This document shows positions 8,847 to 17,389 of a stretch of DNA of 64,000 bases, one piece after another. Position numbers and translations under genes: made by a program. The notes beneath the pieces were generated by a model. The model searched no databases, was not told the DNA's origin, and saw only the letters and a list, made by a program, of their open reading frames with translations. Source of the stretch: Paraburkholderia fungorum (GTDB lineage Bacteria > Pseudomonadota > Gammaproteobacteria > Burkholderiales > Burkholderiaceae); assembly GCF_003610895.1 (NCBI RefSeq), contig NZ_MCAS01000029.1:29712-93711 (forward strand). The letters run 5' to 3'. Position 1 is the first letter of the stretch, and each line of letters begins with the position of its first letter.

Positions 8847-9213
8847 AATCCTGTGTCCATCGCCGCGCATTTACCCTTGTATTTGCCCCCGCACTCCCTC
8901 GTGCATGCCCGCTTCCGGCCGGTTTCCTCGACCCGTCGCGTCCGCTCCGTTCCAAACCGTGCGCCACATAACAGACCGTCCGTCAACAAGGCTGGATAGT
9001 GTCTTTACGTCTGGCGACTATGGACCGATCCAGCCTCCTGAAGACCGTTCCAGAATCACGCTGATTTGCTTACGAGGAAAGATTGGTTCACCCGCTGCGT
9101 GGCGCGGCCTACGCTGGATCCTGCCCGCTGACTCACCGGTTGCCCGACGCACAGGGTTGCGTCCCGTTTGCCGGCTCCCTGGCAACACACACGGGCACCT
9201 CACTGCCACGATC

Positions 9214-9429
9214 ATGAATTCACATATCCGCTACAAAGGCTACGAAGTCGCACCGGCGGCACAACGGCTCCCCAACGGCCTGTTCGCCGCCAATCTGACT
9301 ATCGAGAAAACCGCGGCAAACCACGCGCAGGCCTACTCGTTCGACGCGCTCGATTACTTCTTCGACGAAGAGCATGCGCTCGCCTATGCGTTCCGCTGGG
9401 GACGCATGTGGATCGACAGCCGAAAATAA
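9214..9429 (+). CDS. Small conserved-looking hypothetical protein, 71 aa
   Basis: A 71-aa acidic/aromatic protein starting MNSHIRYKGYEVAP and ending FRWGRMWIDSRK. It has no signal peptide or membrane segment. The composition (Tyr, Phe, Trp, Asp) and the pattern of a short beta-like start followed by a helix with FDEEHALAYAFRWG suggest a compact cytosolic domain. I have the impression of similar small proteins in Burkholderia genomes but cannot confirm a named family. There is no strong ribosome site upstream. It lies alone between the FMN reductase and the amidase. Confidence 0.6.
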   Translation: MNSHIRYKGYEVAPAAQRLPNGLFAANLTIEKTAANHAQAYSFDALDYFFDEEHALAYAFRWGRMWIDSRK

Positions 9430-9554
9430 GCGCGGCACGTTTCGCAGGTGTGTTTCGCAACCCGGCTAACGCGGGCCTCTTTGCGATCCCTGACGTCGGT
9501 TTCAGAACGGCTGTGCCAGAATAGGCGACACCTGAGTTCAAGGAGTCGCCTGCA

Positions 9555-11009
9555 ATGACGTGGACCGTCGATCAACAGTTAGCCCTAAGCGCAACGGAAG
9601 CGATCGCTGCGATCCAGTCCGGGCGCCTCAAAGCCGCCGACTATATGGCCACGCTGCTGGCGCGCGCGGCGTCGCTCTCGAGCCTCAATGCGCTCACCAC
9701 GCTCGACCTCGACGGCGCGCTGGCCGCCGCGCAACGCATCGATGCGTTGCCGCCCGAAACGAAAGCGCAGTTGCCGCTCGCCGGTTTGCCCATCGTCGTG
9801 AAGGACAACATCAACACGGCCGGCTTGCAGACTTCGGCGGGCACGCCCGCTCTTGAGGGTTTTGTGCCGAAGACGAACGCGCCTTCGGTACAGCGGCTTC
9901 TCGATGCCGGGGCCATCGTACTCGGCAAAGCCAACATGCACGAACTCGCGTTCGGCATCACCAGCACGAACCTCGCCACGCACGCCGGGCCGGTGCGCAA
10001 TCCGTATGACCCCACCGTGATTCCAGGCGGCTCGTCGGGCGGCACGGCCGCCGCGATCGCCGCGCGCATGGTGCCTGCCGGTCTCGGCACCGACACCGGT
10101 GGCTCGACGCGTATTCCGGCGGCGTTGACAGGCACCGTGGGGTTTCGCCCGTCCGTCGGCAACGGCGGCGCCGAGCGGCGCTATCACGACCCGAACGCCG
10201 TCGTGCCGATCAGCCATACGCGCGACACCGTGGGACCGATGGCACGTACGGTCGCCGATGTCGCCCTGCTCGATAGCGTGATCACCGGCGCGGGGCCGTT
10301 GCCCGCGCTCAGCCTGAACGGCCTGCGCATCGGCTTGCCCGCACCGCTCTGGGAAGGACTCGAAAGGCAGGTGGACGAAGTGGCGCGCGCCGCCTTGCGC
10401 CGCCTCGAAGCAGCGGGCGTTATCTTCGTGCCGGTCGCAATGAGCGAGCTGGAAACCCTGAACGGCCTGGTAGGCGGTCCAATCGCCATCCATGAGGCGC
10501 GCGAGGACGTACGCACCTGGCTCGTCGCCAACGATGCGCCGGTCAAGACCGTGGCTGAGCTCGCGGCCCGCATTGCGAGCCCGGACGTACGCGCGATCTA
10601 CGACGACGTGCTCGCCGACGTGCTCGGTGACCGTTACGATGCGGCACTGCTGCAATGGCGACCGCGCTTGCAGCAGTACATCGCGGCAACGTTCGCCGAC
10701 GAGCGCCTCGACGCGCTGCTGTTCCCGACCACGCGCCTCGCTGCGGTGCGCATCGACGATCTGAACGGCTCGTCGACCGTCTCGATCGATGGCGCCGCGC
10801 CGCTCGATACGATGGAAGCGTTCCTGCGCAATACCGACCCAGCCAGCACGTCCGGCATTCCGGGCTTGTCGCTGGCGGCCGGGATGACCGCCGGCGGCCT
10901 GCCGGTCGGCCTGGAACTGGACGGCCCGCTTGGCGAGGACCGGCGGCTACTGGCGATCGGCGTCGCGTTCGAGCAATTGCTCGGCGTGCTGCCGGCGCCG
11001 GCACTCTGA
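9555..11009 (+). CDS. Amidase signature enzyme (indoleacetamide hydrolase-like)
   Basis: A 484-aa amidase-signature hydrolase. The Ser-cisSer-Lys triad is visible: Lys83 in PIVVKDNIN, the Gly/Ser loop GGSSGG (Ser160/161), and the nucleophile Ser184 in LGTDTGGSTRIPA. The length and the NINTAGLQTSAGTPAL segment resemble indole-3-acetamide hydrolases and mandelamide-type amidases, but other amides are possible. AAGGAG lies upstream of the ATG. No iaaM-like gene is nearby, so auxin synthesis is not implied. The next gene starts ten bases downstream, so the two may be co-transcribed. Confidence 0.85.
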   Translation: MTWTVDQQLALSATEAIAAIQSGRLKAADYMATLLARAASLSSLNALTTLDLDGALAAAQRIDALPPETKAQLPLAGLPIVVKDNINTAGLQTSAGTPALEGFVPKTNAPSVQRLLDAGAIVLGKANMHELAFGITSTNLATHAGPVRNPYDPTVIPGGSSGGTAAAIAARMVPAGLGTDTGGSTRIPAALTGTVGFRPSVGNGGAERRYHDPNAVVPISHTRDTVGPMARTVADVALLDSVITGAGPLPALSLNGLRIGLPAPLWEGLERQVDEVARAALRRLEAAGVIFVPVAMSELETLNGLVGGPIAIHEAREDVRTWLVANDAPVKTVAELAARIASPDVRAIYDDVLADVLGDRYDAALLQWRPRLQQYIAATFADERLDALLFPTTRLAAVRIDDLNGSSTVSIDGAAPLDTMEAFLRNTDPASTSGIPGLSLAAGMTAGGLPVGLELDGPLGEDRRLLAIGVAFEQLLGVLPAPAL

Positions 11010-11018
11010 GCGCGCGGC

Positions 11019-11858
11019 TTGACGATGCCCCTCAAGGATGCGGTTGAAAACACCGCTAAAAGAGCGCCGTTCCGCATGCTGACGAGCGCGCCAGCAACGC
11101 GCCGTCTTCAGCAAACGATTCTGCGAACCGCCGCGGCATTGGCGCTCGTCTGCACTGCCGCCGCCTGCGCGCGCCTTGCGGCGGTCGATTCGAACGCGCT
11201 CTGGAAAATCGTCGATATGCGTTGCGTGCCGTCGCAACAGGCCACCGGTACGCCGGGCCAATGCACGGTCGTCAATCTCGACAAACGCTACGCGATCCTG
11301 AAGGATATCGTCGGCCGCTCGCAGCATCTGCTGATTCCCACCGATCGCGTCACCGGCATAGAAAGTCCATTCGTGCTGGAGCCGAATGCGCAGGACTACT
11401 GGGACGACGCGTGGGCTTCGCGGCTTTACGTCGAGAAATCCGTCAAGCAGATGTTGCCCGACGATCAACTCGGCCTCGAGATCAACTCGCAATACCGTCG
11501 CTCGCAAAACCAGTTGCATATCCATATCGATTGCATGCAAGGCAGCGTGAGCGCCGCACTCGCGCGTCACGCGAAGGATGCACCAGGCAAGTGGCAGTGG
11601 GACACGCTCGACGGCAGGCGCTACCGGGTCATGCGCGTCACCTCGCTCACTCAGGCGAACAATCCGTTTCGCATCGTCGCGCGTGACAATCCGGACAGCC
11701 AGGCAATGGCCATGCAAACCATCCTCGTGACCGGTGCGGGACCATCTGCACAGCAGGACGGCTGGCTGATCGTGAATAGCGGTCTGGATGTCGACAATGG
11801 CAGCGGCACGGCGGAAGGTCTGCTCGATCACACTTGCCGCGTGGGGGACAGTGATTGA
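11019..11858 (+). CDS. cdh: CDP-diacylglycerol pyrophosphatase
   Basis: A 279-aa protein of the Cdh family (HIT-like fold), which hydrolyses CDP-diacylglycerol to CMP and phosphatidate at the cytoplasmic membrane. The signature is the HIHIDC motif (His167, His169, Asp171, Cys172), followed by MQGSVSAAL. The N-terminus has a basic stretch and a hydrophobic segment (about residues 34-50, LALVCTAAACA) that could be a membrane anchor or lipoprotein signal with Cys50. The start at 11019 gives an unusually long leader before the anchor; ATG at 11076 is an alternative. It may share a transcript with the amidase ten bases upstream, although the functions are unrelated. Confidence 0.8.
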   Translation: MTMPLKDAVENTAKRAPFRMLTSAPATRRLQQTILRTAAALALVCTAAACARLAAVDSNALWKIVDMRCVPSQQATGTPGQCTVVNLDKRYAILKDIVGRSQHLLIPTDRVTGIESPFVLEPNAQDYWDDAWASRLYVEKSVKQMLPDDQLGLEINSQYRRSQNQLHIHIDCMQGSVSAALARHAKDAPGKWQWDTLDGRRYRVMRVTSLTQANNPFRIVARDNPDSQAMAMQTILVTGAGPSAQQDGWLIVNSGLDVDNGSGTAEGLLDHTCRVGDSD

Positions 11859-12011
11859 GTGCCGGTTGCCTGGATTTTGCAAGGCGCTCTGAGCATCGGA
11901 CAGTGCCGACCCGGCTCGAGGTAAGGGCTGGCGATGTGTCCCCCAGCTTTTGCATCTATACGCAGATGCATTGCTGAACAAAATGGTTCTAGTACTGCCA
12001 ATTGGTCCGTA

Positions 12012-12043
12012 GGATCGGTCTAAACCTGCATTCCGACCGATCC
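12012..12043. repeat. Inverted repeat just upstream of the desaturase start
   Basis: The arms GGATCGGTC (12012-12020) and GACCGATCC (12035-12043) are perfectly complementary and separated by 14 bp. The second arm ends five bases before the desaturase ATG, where a ribosome site should be. It could be an operator or an RNA hairpin that controls translation. Confidence 0.5.
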
Positions 12044-12048
12044 AGCCG

Positions 12049-13137
12049 ATGGCGATTTATCTCGACGACACGCAACGCGAAGCACTCGCCCACCAGGCTG
12101 CAAGCTGGACATGGCGCACACAATGGCCGACGTGGCTGCTGATCGTCACGATCTACGGCGGCTGGATCGGCGTAGCGACGCATGCGCGCACCCTGGGCCT
12201 GCCGCTCACTGCCGTGCTGCTGGCTTTGTTGGGCGCGTGGTACATGTCCCTGCAGCACGAACTCCTGCACGGTCATCCAACACGCTCGCCGCGCTTTAAT
12301 GCGCTGTTGGGGTTCGCGCCGCTCGCGGTGTGGTTTCCGTATGGCGTCTACCGCGATTCGCATCTGCAACATCACGACGATCCGCATCTGACGCGCCCGG
12401 AGCGCGACCCCGAAAGCTATTTCGTGAGTGAACCTGTGTGGCAACGCGCGGGTTTTGCGATTCGTGCGCTGCTGACCTTGCGCAATACGTTTGTCGGCCG
12501 GCTGCTGGTTGGGCCGGCTTTTTCCATTGCGGCAACGGGCGCGAACGCGCTCGGCAAAATCAGACGCGGCGATTGGCGCGACGTGCCGACGTGGCTCGCA
12601 CACCTGGCCGCGCTAGCGGCACTGACAGTGTGGCTTCAGCGCATCTGCGCAATCCCGGCGTGGGTCTTTATAGTTGGTGGGGGCTATGGATCGTTGTCGT
12701 TGGGTTCGATCCGCTCGTTTCGGGAACATCGCACGGCAAGTGCGTACGAGCATCGCACCGTCGTCAACGAAGCCGCGTGGTTCTGGCGGCTGCTGTTTTT
12801 GAATAACAACTATCACCTCGTGCATCACGATTTGCCGCATGTGCCGTGGTTCGCACTCCGGAAGGTTTATGAAACGTCTCGCCAGCAGTATGTAGAACGC
12901 TCGGGAGGGTTTCTCGTGAAGGGTTACGGTGAATGGATGCGGCTTTACGCGTTAACTCCGGTTGCGCATCCGGTGCACGATCGTCAGTCCGGTTTGATCC
13001 ACGGGAACCCGCCTGTTTCCGAGGTTTTTTCGGGTAAATCGCGGACGGAATTCATGGCATTAGTCCGCCGGGGAGAACGCCATGACGTTGACCTACCTGC
13101 TACCGCCGAACGCCAAACCGCAACACAAGCGCTATAG
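12049..13137 (+). CDS. Membrane fatty acid desaturase family protein
   Basis: A 362-aa integral membrane di-iron enzyme with the three histidine boxes of the desaturase/hydroxylase superfamily: H70ELLH74, H105LQHH109 and H256LVHH260, plus an extra FREHR at about 224-228. Hydrophobic segments lie at about 27-65, 83-100, 150-165 and 183-215. The enzyme should hydroxylate or desaturate an acyl chain or related lipid with O2 and an electron donor, but no ferredoxin or reductase gene adjoins it. The start is set by the ATG at 12049, which lacks a normal ribosome site and is preceded by an inverted repeat. A decayed copy of its C-terminal region occurs at 19043-19172. Confidence 0.85.
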   Translation: MAIYLDDTQREALAHQAASWTWRTQWPTWLLIVTIYGGWIGVATHARTLGLPLTAVLLALLGAWYMSLQHELLHGHPTRSPRFNALLGFAPLAVWFPYGVYRDSHLQHHDDPHLTRPERDPESYFVSEPVWQRAGFAIRALLTLRNTFVGRLLVGPAFSIAATGANALGKIRRGDWRDVPTWLAHLAALAALTVWLQRICAIPAWVFIVGGGYGSLSLGSIRSFREHRTASAYEHRTVVNEAAWFWRLLFLNNNYHLVHHDLPHVPWFALRKVYETSRQQYVERSGGFLVKGYGEWMRLYALTPVAHPVHDRQSGLIHGNPPVSEVFSGKSRTEFMALVRRGERHDVDLPATAERQTATQAL

Positions 13138-13268
13138 GCTCCGCGACCGCGGCTCCATGTATCTGCGGCTGGCGGTCTCGGGTCAACAGCGCTTCGATAT
13201 CACGCAGGCTAAACTGAAACCTGCAATACCAGCGCACCACGCCACTGATGACCGTTGCCGGAAAACGA

Positions 13269-14153
13269 TCAAGCCGTATAACTGGCCTTGGCCTCTTCCA
13301 GATAATCCACAAGCCGCTTCGGCGGGCGGGCAATGAGCGATTCGAGATGATCCGTGACGATAGAAAGATTGCCGGCCCGAACCTCCGCCTCAACTGACAC
13401 CAATAGAGAAACAAATACGTCAGGAACACCTGCCGCTTTCAGCCCCGTGACGAATTGCTCGTCAGTCACATGGACAACAGCAAGCGGCTTACCCGTAGCC
13501 CGCCGAGCGAGGTCAGCGATTTCTTCGCTTGACAGCGCCTCGGTGCCTGTGAGCGTGTAGGTCCGGCTATCGGAGATTGGCGTAACCAGCGCTGCGGCAA
13601 TCGCTTCAGCGATCTCTTCGCGTCCAGCGTACGACGTCCTCCCCCCTTCAGTTGCCGAATACCATTGCCCGTTTTTCAGCGCATCAGGGAGCGATCTGAG
13701 CAGATTCTCCTGATACCAACCGTTTCGGAAAATCACGTGCGGCAAACCAGTGGCCTTGATCGTCCGCTCGGTTTCCAGATGGTCTGGTGCGAAAGTCAGC
13801 AGCGAACTCTCCGGATTGGGCAACGACGTATAGGCGAGCCGCTCGACGCCTGCCGCGGCGGCCGACAATACCGCATTGCGATGCTGCTTCAATCGCTTGT
13901 CGGCTCCATCCAGAGCATCTGTTGAAATGATGAGGACAGTACCGGCGCCTTTGAAAGTTTCGCTCAGATGTTCCTGATCCTCGAAGTCCGCCTTGCGAAC
14001 CTCAATGCCTGCTGCCGCAAGGTCCGTCAGCTTTTCGGGGCTGCGGGTGCCGGCAATGATGCGCTCGGGCGCCACGCCTCGCGCAAGCAGATGCTTGATG
14101 ACAAGCTGACCGAGTTGACCGGATGCACCGGTGACGAAAATGGTGTCGCTCAT
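13269..14153 (-). CDS. NmrA/QorB-like NAD(P)H quinone oxidoreductase (atypical SDR)
   Basis: A 294-aa atypical short-chain dehydrogenase. The Rossmann Gly motif TGASGQLGQL is at the N-terminus, followed by RIIAGTRSPEKL, which could bind the NADP phosphate. There is no YxxxK catalytic pair in the usual place, as in NmrA and QorB (quinone oxidoreductase 2). It is divergent from an HxlR-type regulator, matching the qorB/qorR-like arrangement in which the regulator senses electrophiles or redox state. A short palindrome lies in the shared promoter region. Detoxification of quinones or reactive carbonyls is an inference from the family. Confidence 0.8.
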   Translation of the reverse strand: MSDTIFVTGASGQLGQLVIKHLLARGVAPERIIAGTRSPEKLTDLAAAGIEVRKADFEDQEHLSETFKGAGTVLIISTDALDGADKRLKQHRNAVLSAAAAGVERLAYTSLPNPESSLLTFAPDHLETERTIKATGLPHVIFRNGWYQENLLRSLPDALKNGQWYSATEGGRTSYAGREEIAEAIAAALVTPISDSRTYTLTGTEALSSEEIADLARRATGKPLAVVHVTDEQFVTGLKAAGVPDVFVSLLVSVEAEVRAGNLSIVTDHLESLIARPPKRLVDYLEEAKASYTA

Positions 14154-14177
14154 GGACTAGCCTCATTCTGAGTGTTA

Positions 14178-14192
14178 CTCTCGTTTTGAGAG
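14178..14192. promoter_or_regulatory. Candidate operator for the HxlR-family regulator
   Basis: CTCTC-N5-GAGAG is a perfect palindrome lying between the divergent QorB-like and HxlR genes, 24 bp from the reductase start and about 65 bp from the regulator start. A single HxlR operator serving both promoters is the simplest reading; it is untested. Confidence 0.45.
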
Positions 14193-14258
14193 CAGCTCGA
14201 TAATCAGGTGTCTGCGCCCTTTCGTAAAGAAGGCAGTTTTTCAGGAGATAGTTACCAA

Positions 14259-14678
14259 ATGGGAACCACCAAGCCGTTGACTAGCGCTCTCAAGACGAGG
14301 CTGGACGAGGCCCGATCAAAATACGGTACGTTTTCGAATTGTCCCGTGCGCGACGTCATGGATGTCATCAGCGGGCGGTGGAGCTCGTTGCTGATGATGG
14401 CGCTGGCCGAGCACCCACACCGGTTCGGTGAACTTCGCCGCCTGGTACCGGACATTTCGCAGCGAATGCTCACGCAGACACTTCATGAGTTACAACGCGA
14501 CGGCTATGTACATCGCGAAGTCTTTCCTACGAAGCCGCCGGGCGTCGAATACAGCCTGACCGAGCTCGGCCGTTCGATGTTCGAGGCGTTGAACGTCCTG
14601 ATTCAGTGGGCCGATGAGAATCATGCCTCGGTCACAGCGGCTCGCCTGCACTTTGATGGCGAGAAGGCATCTGCGTGA
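14259..14678 (+). CDS. HxlR-family transcriptional regulator
   Basis: A 139-aa winged-helix protein. The family signature NCPVRDVMDVISGRWSSLLMMAL and the recognition region HRFGELRRLVPDISQRMLTQTLHELQRDGYVHRE are complete. The N-terminal Cys in NCPV is the redox or electrophile-sensing position of HypR/QorR/YodB-type HxlR proteins. I chose ATG 14259 because AGGAGA lies ten bases upstream; the upstream GTG at 14208 has no ribosome site. It probably controls the divergent NmrA/QorB-like gene and itself. Confidence 0.85.
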   Translation: MGTTKPLTSALKTRLDEARSKYGTFSNCPVRDVMDVISGRWSSLLMMALAEHPHRFGELRRLVPDISQRMLTQTLHELQRDGYVHREVFPTKPPGVEYSLTELGRSMFEALNVLIQWADENHASVTAARLHFDGEKASA

Positions 14679-14884
14679 GCGGCGTCGCACACCGTCTGTC
14701 GTGAACAAGATGACTTGTCGTAACACATAAGCTGAGCTGATTGACGACGTTGCCCGTGCAATGTCCCGTCCTCGCTTCTGAGCGGGACTGCCGCGTGTAT
14801 GGCCAAACCGAACGTCAAACTACGGTCCGTTCACGGCTTTTTGCCGCCGCTATCCTGTGTCGCCTGCATGGAGGGAGACGTAAT

Positions 14885-15193
14885 ATGAAGAACCAACCAT
14901 GGAAATGTCTGATGTTTTCACCGTTGCTCATAGCGCTCGCTGGCTGTGCGGCAGGCGGCACGCAACAAAGCACGGCGCACCTGAGCGCGTTGCAATGCAG
15001 CGACCTCGCCGCGCTCAGGAACAACGCGCCTCCAACCCCCGAACGAAATCGCAGTGAACTGGCAGCATTAAGGAAAGCGGGTTACGACCCATCGAGGTGG
15101 TTTGACCCATACTATCCGGGGGATCTAGAGGCCGCACAGCGCCAGGTCGATCGTTGGTTCCAGACGGAATGTCAACCGGCGCCGCCCGCTTGA
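14885..15193 (+). CDS. DUF4148-like lipoprotein
   Basis: A 102-aa predicted lipoprotein: MKNQPWK, hydrophobic stretch, then the lipobox LAGC at about residues 19-22. The mature part contains RSELAALRKAGYDPSRWFDPYYPGDLEAAQRQV, which matches the DUF4148 pattern (RaELvaLekAGYnPa...YPadiqaAear) frequent in Burkholderia envelope proteins. The start is fixed by a strong GGAGGGAGA site. A second Cys pair (ALQCSD and QTEC) could form a disulfide. Function unknown. It is followed after 63 bp by the flavin reductase fusion gene on the same strand. Confidence 0.75.
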   Translation: MKNQPWKCLMFSPLLIALAGCAAGGTQQSTAHLSALQCSDLAALRNNAPPTPERNRSELAALRKAGYDPSRWFDPYYPGDLEAAQRQVDRWFQTECQPAPPA

Positions 15194-15256
15194 CGTCAAC
15201 CCCATTTGGGGTTTAGCTCACCAGATGCATTCTCACTTGCCTGTTTGGACGAAGCC

Positions 15257-16909
15257 ATGCTGACAATCGACGACATTCGGGCGGTTCCGCTATTCTCCAC
15301 GCTCCCTGACGACGAACTGGAGCATCTCGCGCACACGTCCGCGGACCTGCATCTGTGCGCGGGTGAATTCGCGGTCCACGAAGGTGGCGAGCGGGCGCTG
15401 TACGCCGTTCTGGCCGGCAAGATGGAGGTCATCAAGACGTTCGACGGTATCGAGCGCACGCTGGGCTGGCGTCTGCCCGGAACCATCTTTGGCGAAGTGC
15501 CGCTCGCGCTGAGCTCCCCGTTTCCGGGGGCTTATCGGGCTGCTGAGCCGTCGCGTGTCATGCGCGTGGATGCGCCGCGCTATTACGTACTTGCCGCGGC
15601 GTCGCCGGAAATTGCCTTCAGGATGGGCGCCCTTGCGCGCGAGCGCATTGGCGGATTGCAGGGTCTCTCCGCTGAGCCGCCCAAGGCTCGCGTGATCATG
15701 ATCGGAAGTCGCTGGGACACCGCTTGTACGGCGTTGCGCCAGTTCCTCGCTCGCAACCAGATCAGCTACGACTGGCTGACGCCGGATGCGCCCGAACTGA
15801 CGGCGCGCTGGCCTGGAACCTGTCCACCCGAGCAGGATTGCCCGGCATTGCGACTGGTCGACGGCACGGTGTTGAGCCGACCGACGACACGCGAGCTTGC
15901 GGAGTTGCTGGGGCTGCAGACACAACCGCGCCTCGCCGAATACGACACGATGATCATTGGTGGCGGCCCGGCCGGTCTCGCTGCGGCAGTGTACGGTGCC
16001 TCAGAAGGCTTGCGTACCGTGGTGCTGGAGCGTGAAGCGCCCGGCGGCCAGGCCGGGACCTCCTCGCGTATCGAGAACTACCTGGGCTTCCCTAACGGGG
16101 TATCGGGCGACGAACTGGCAAGCCGTGCACTGCAGCAGGCAAGGCGGCTCGGCGCAGAGATTCTGGTGACACGCTCAGTTGCCCGAATCGATGTCGCCGG
16201 ACGTAGCGTTCAGCTTGACGGAGGCGACGTCATCCGGGCGCGAACGATCATTCTCGCGACGGGCGTCACGTGGCGCCGCCTCGCGATCGACGGCTTCGAC
16301 CGGTTCATCGGTAAAGGCATCTACTACGGCGCGTCACGCAGTGAGGCGAGCGCGACTCACGGACTCGACGTTTATCTGATCGGCGGTGGAAACTCGGCAG
16401 GCCAGGCGGCGCTGTACTTTGCCAATCATGCGCGCATGGTGACGCTCGTCCTGCGAGGCGATTCACTGGAAAAGAGCATGTCTCGCTACCTTGTCGAGCA
16501 GCTTCATGCGAAGTCGAACATAGGAGTGCAACTGCGCTCGGAAGTCGTTGGTGCGCACGGCGACACTCATTTGACAGCAATCGACGTACGGGATGGTTTA
16601 AGCACCGAGGTACGTCGACACGACTGCGGTGGATTGTTCGTATTCATTGGCGCCGATGCACAGACCGAGTGGCTGCCGGCGGAAATCGCACGCGATGCGC
16701 GTGGATATGTTCTGACCGGCGACGACGTCGTCAAGGCGGGACGCTGGTCCCATAGCCGCGACCCCTATCTCCTCGAATCGAGTGTTCCCGGTGTGTTTGC
16801 CTGCGGGGATGTGAGATTGAGTCCGGTCAAGCGCGTCGCTTCAGCCGTTGGCGAGGGCAGCATGGCGATCGCGTTCGCTCATAAATATTTGCAGCACGAC
16901 GCCAGCTAG
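15257..16909 (+). CDS. Cyclic nucleotide-binding domain fused to a thioredoxin reductase-like flavoprotein
   Basis: A 550-aa three-part protein. Residues about 1-130 are a cyclic-nucleotide-binding-like domain (VPLFSTLPDDELEHLAHTS, IFGEVPLALSSPF). A short thioredoxin-like linker follows (about 140-220). Then comes a TrxB-type FAD/NADPH reductase with IIGGGPAGLAAAVYGASEGL, GGQAGTSSRIENYLGFP, IGGGNSAGQAALYF and a C-terminal GVFACGDVR. The position of the redox CxxC of true thioredoxin reductase holds GASRSEASA, so dithiol transfer is not expected. The ATG at 15257 is preferred; a TTG at 15206 would add 17 residues without domain content. The cyclic-nucleotide pocket could gate activity, but no partner gene indicates the substrate. 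Confidence 0.8.
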   Translation: MLTIDDIRAVPLFSTLPDDELEHLAHTSADLHLCAGEFAVHEGGERALYAVLAGKMEVIKTFDGIERTLGWRLPGTIFGEVPLALSSPFPGAYRAAEPSRVMRVDAPRYYVLAAASPEIAFRMGALARERIGGLQGLSAEPPKARVIMIGSRWDTACTALRQFLARNQISYDWLTPDAPELTARWPGTCPPEQDCPALRLVDGTVLSRPTTRELAELLGLQTQPRLAEYDTMIIGGGPAGLAAAVYGASEGLRTVVLEREAPGGQAGTSSRIENYLGFPNGVSGDELASRALQQARRLGAEILVTRSVARIDVAGRSVQLDGGDVIRARTIILATGVTWRRLAIDGFDRFIGKGIYYGASRSEASATHGLDVYLIGGGNSAGQAALYFANHARMVTLVLRGDSLEKSMSRYLVEQLHAKSNIGVQLRSEVVGAHGDTHLTAIDVRDGLSTEVRRHDCGGLFVFIGADAQTEWLPAEIARDARGYVLTGDDVVKAGRWSHSRDPYLLESSVPGVFACGDVRLSPVKRVASAVGEGSMAIAFAHKYLQHDAS

Positions 16910-17389
16910 CCTTGGATTCGGCAGTGAGGTGTTGTGGGCGCGAGCCGCCTTCTCTCTCGCGAGCGCAATCTCCCGCGTGGAGCAGCGACACGAAAAGCGG
17001 AATCAGATCGGCAAGATAACGCGCGCCGGCTGGGTTATGCGTTTGGGTTAGTACGGCCGTCAGTGCATTCGCTCCAAACACAGTGCAGATATTCACTAAG
17101 CATTCCTCAATCTCGGCTGTCCTCTTGTCTTCTGGAACGTCTTCACGTGCATGGCACCAGTTGTTTGAACCAACCTCTTAATCAAAGGATGCAAACGCGC
17201 CGGACAACCACCCGAGCGCTGCGCGGCATATACACCGCGATCTTGCACCCACAGGATCGCCACGCCCGGCCACGATCATCCTTGTAATAAAATGTAATCG
17301 AAAGCCGTTATTCATCGCTTCGACGTAATTTGTCTGCAAATTGCACCTCGTTTCGCACGATTTCCCCCCACGAGCAAACGAGGTGAACG
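16910..17389. other. 480-bp intergenic region, possible relic on the minus strand
   Basis: No gene is supported here. An open minus-strand frame around 16950-17096 reads NICTVFGANALTAVL and AGARYLADLIPLFVSLL. This faintly resembles the C-terminus of COG4299-type membrane acyltransferases, but it is short and isolated. The stretch before the phosphodiesterase start is AT-rich (about 17285-17345) and probably holds its promoter. Confidence 0.3.

Noticed and set aside
16950..17096. A fragment of a COG4299-type membrane acyltransferase
   Set aside because: Only about 30 residues look similar and no second block is present; the resemblance could be chance.
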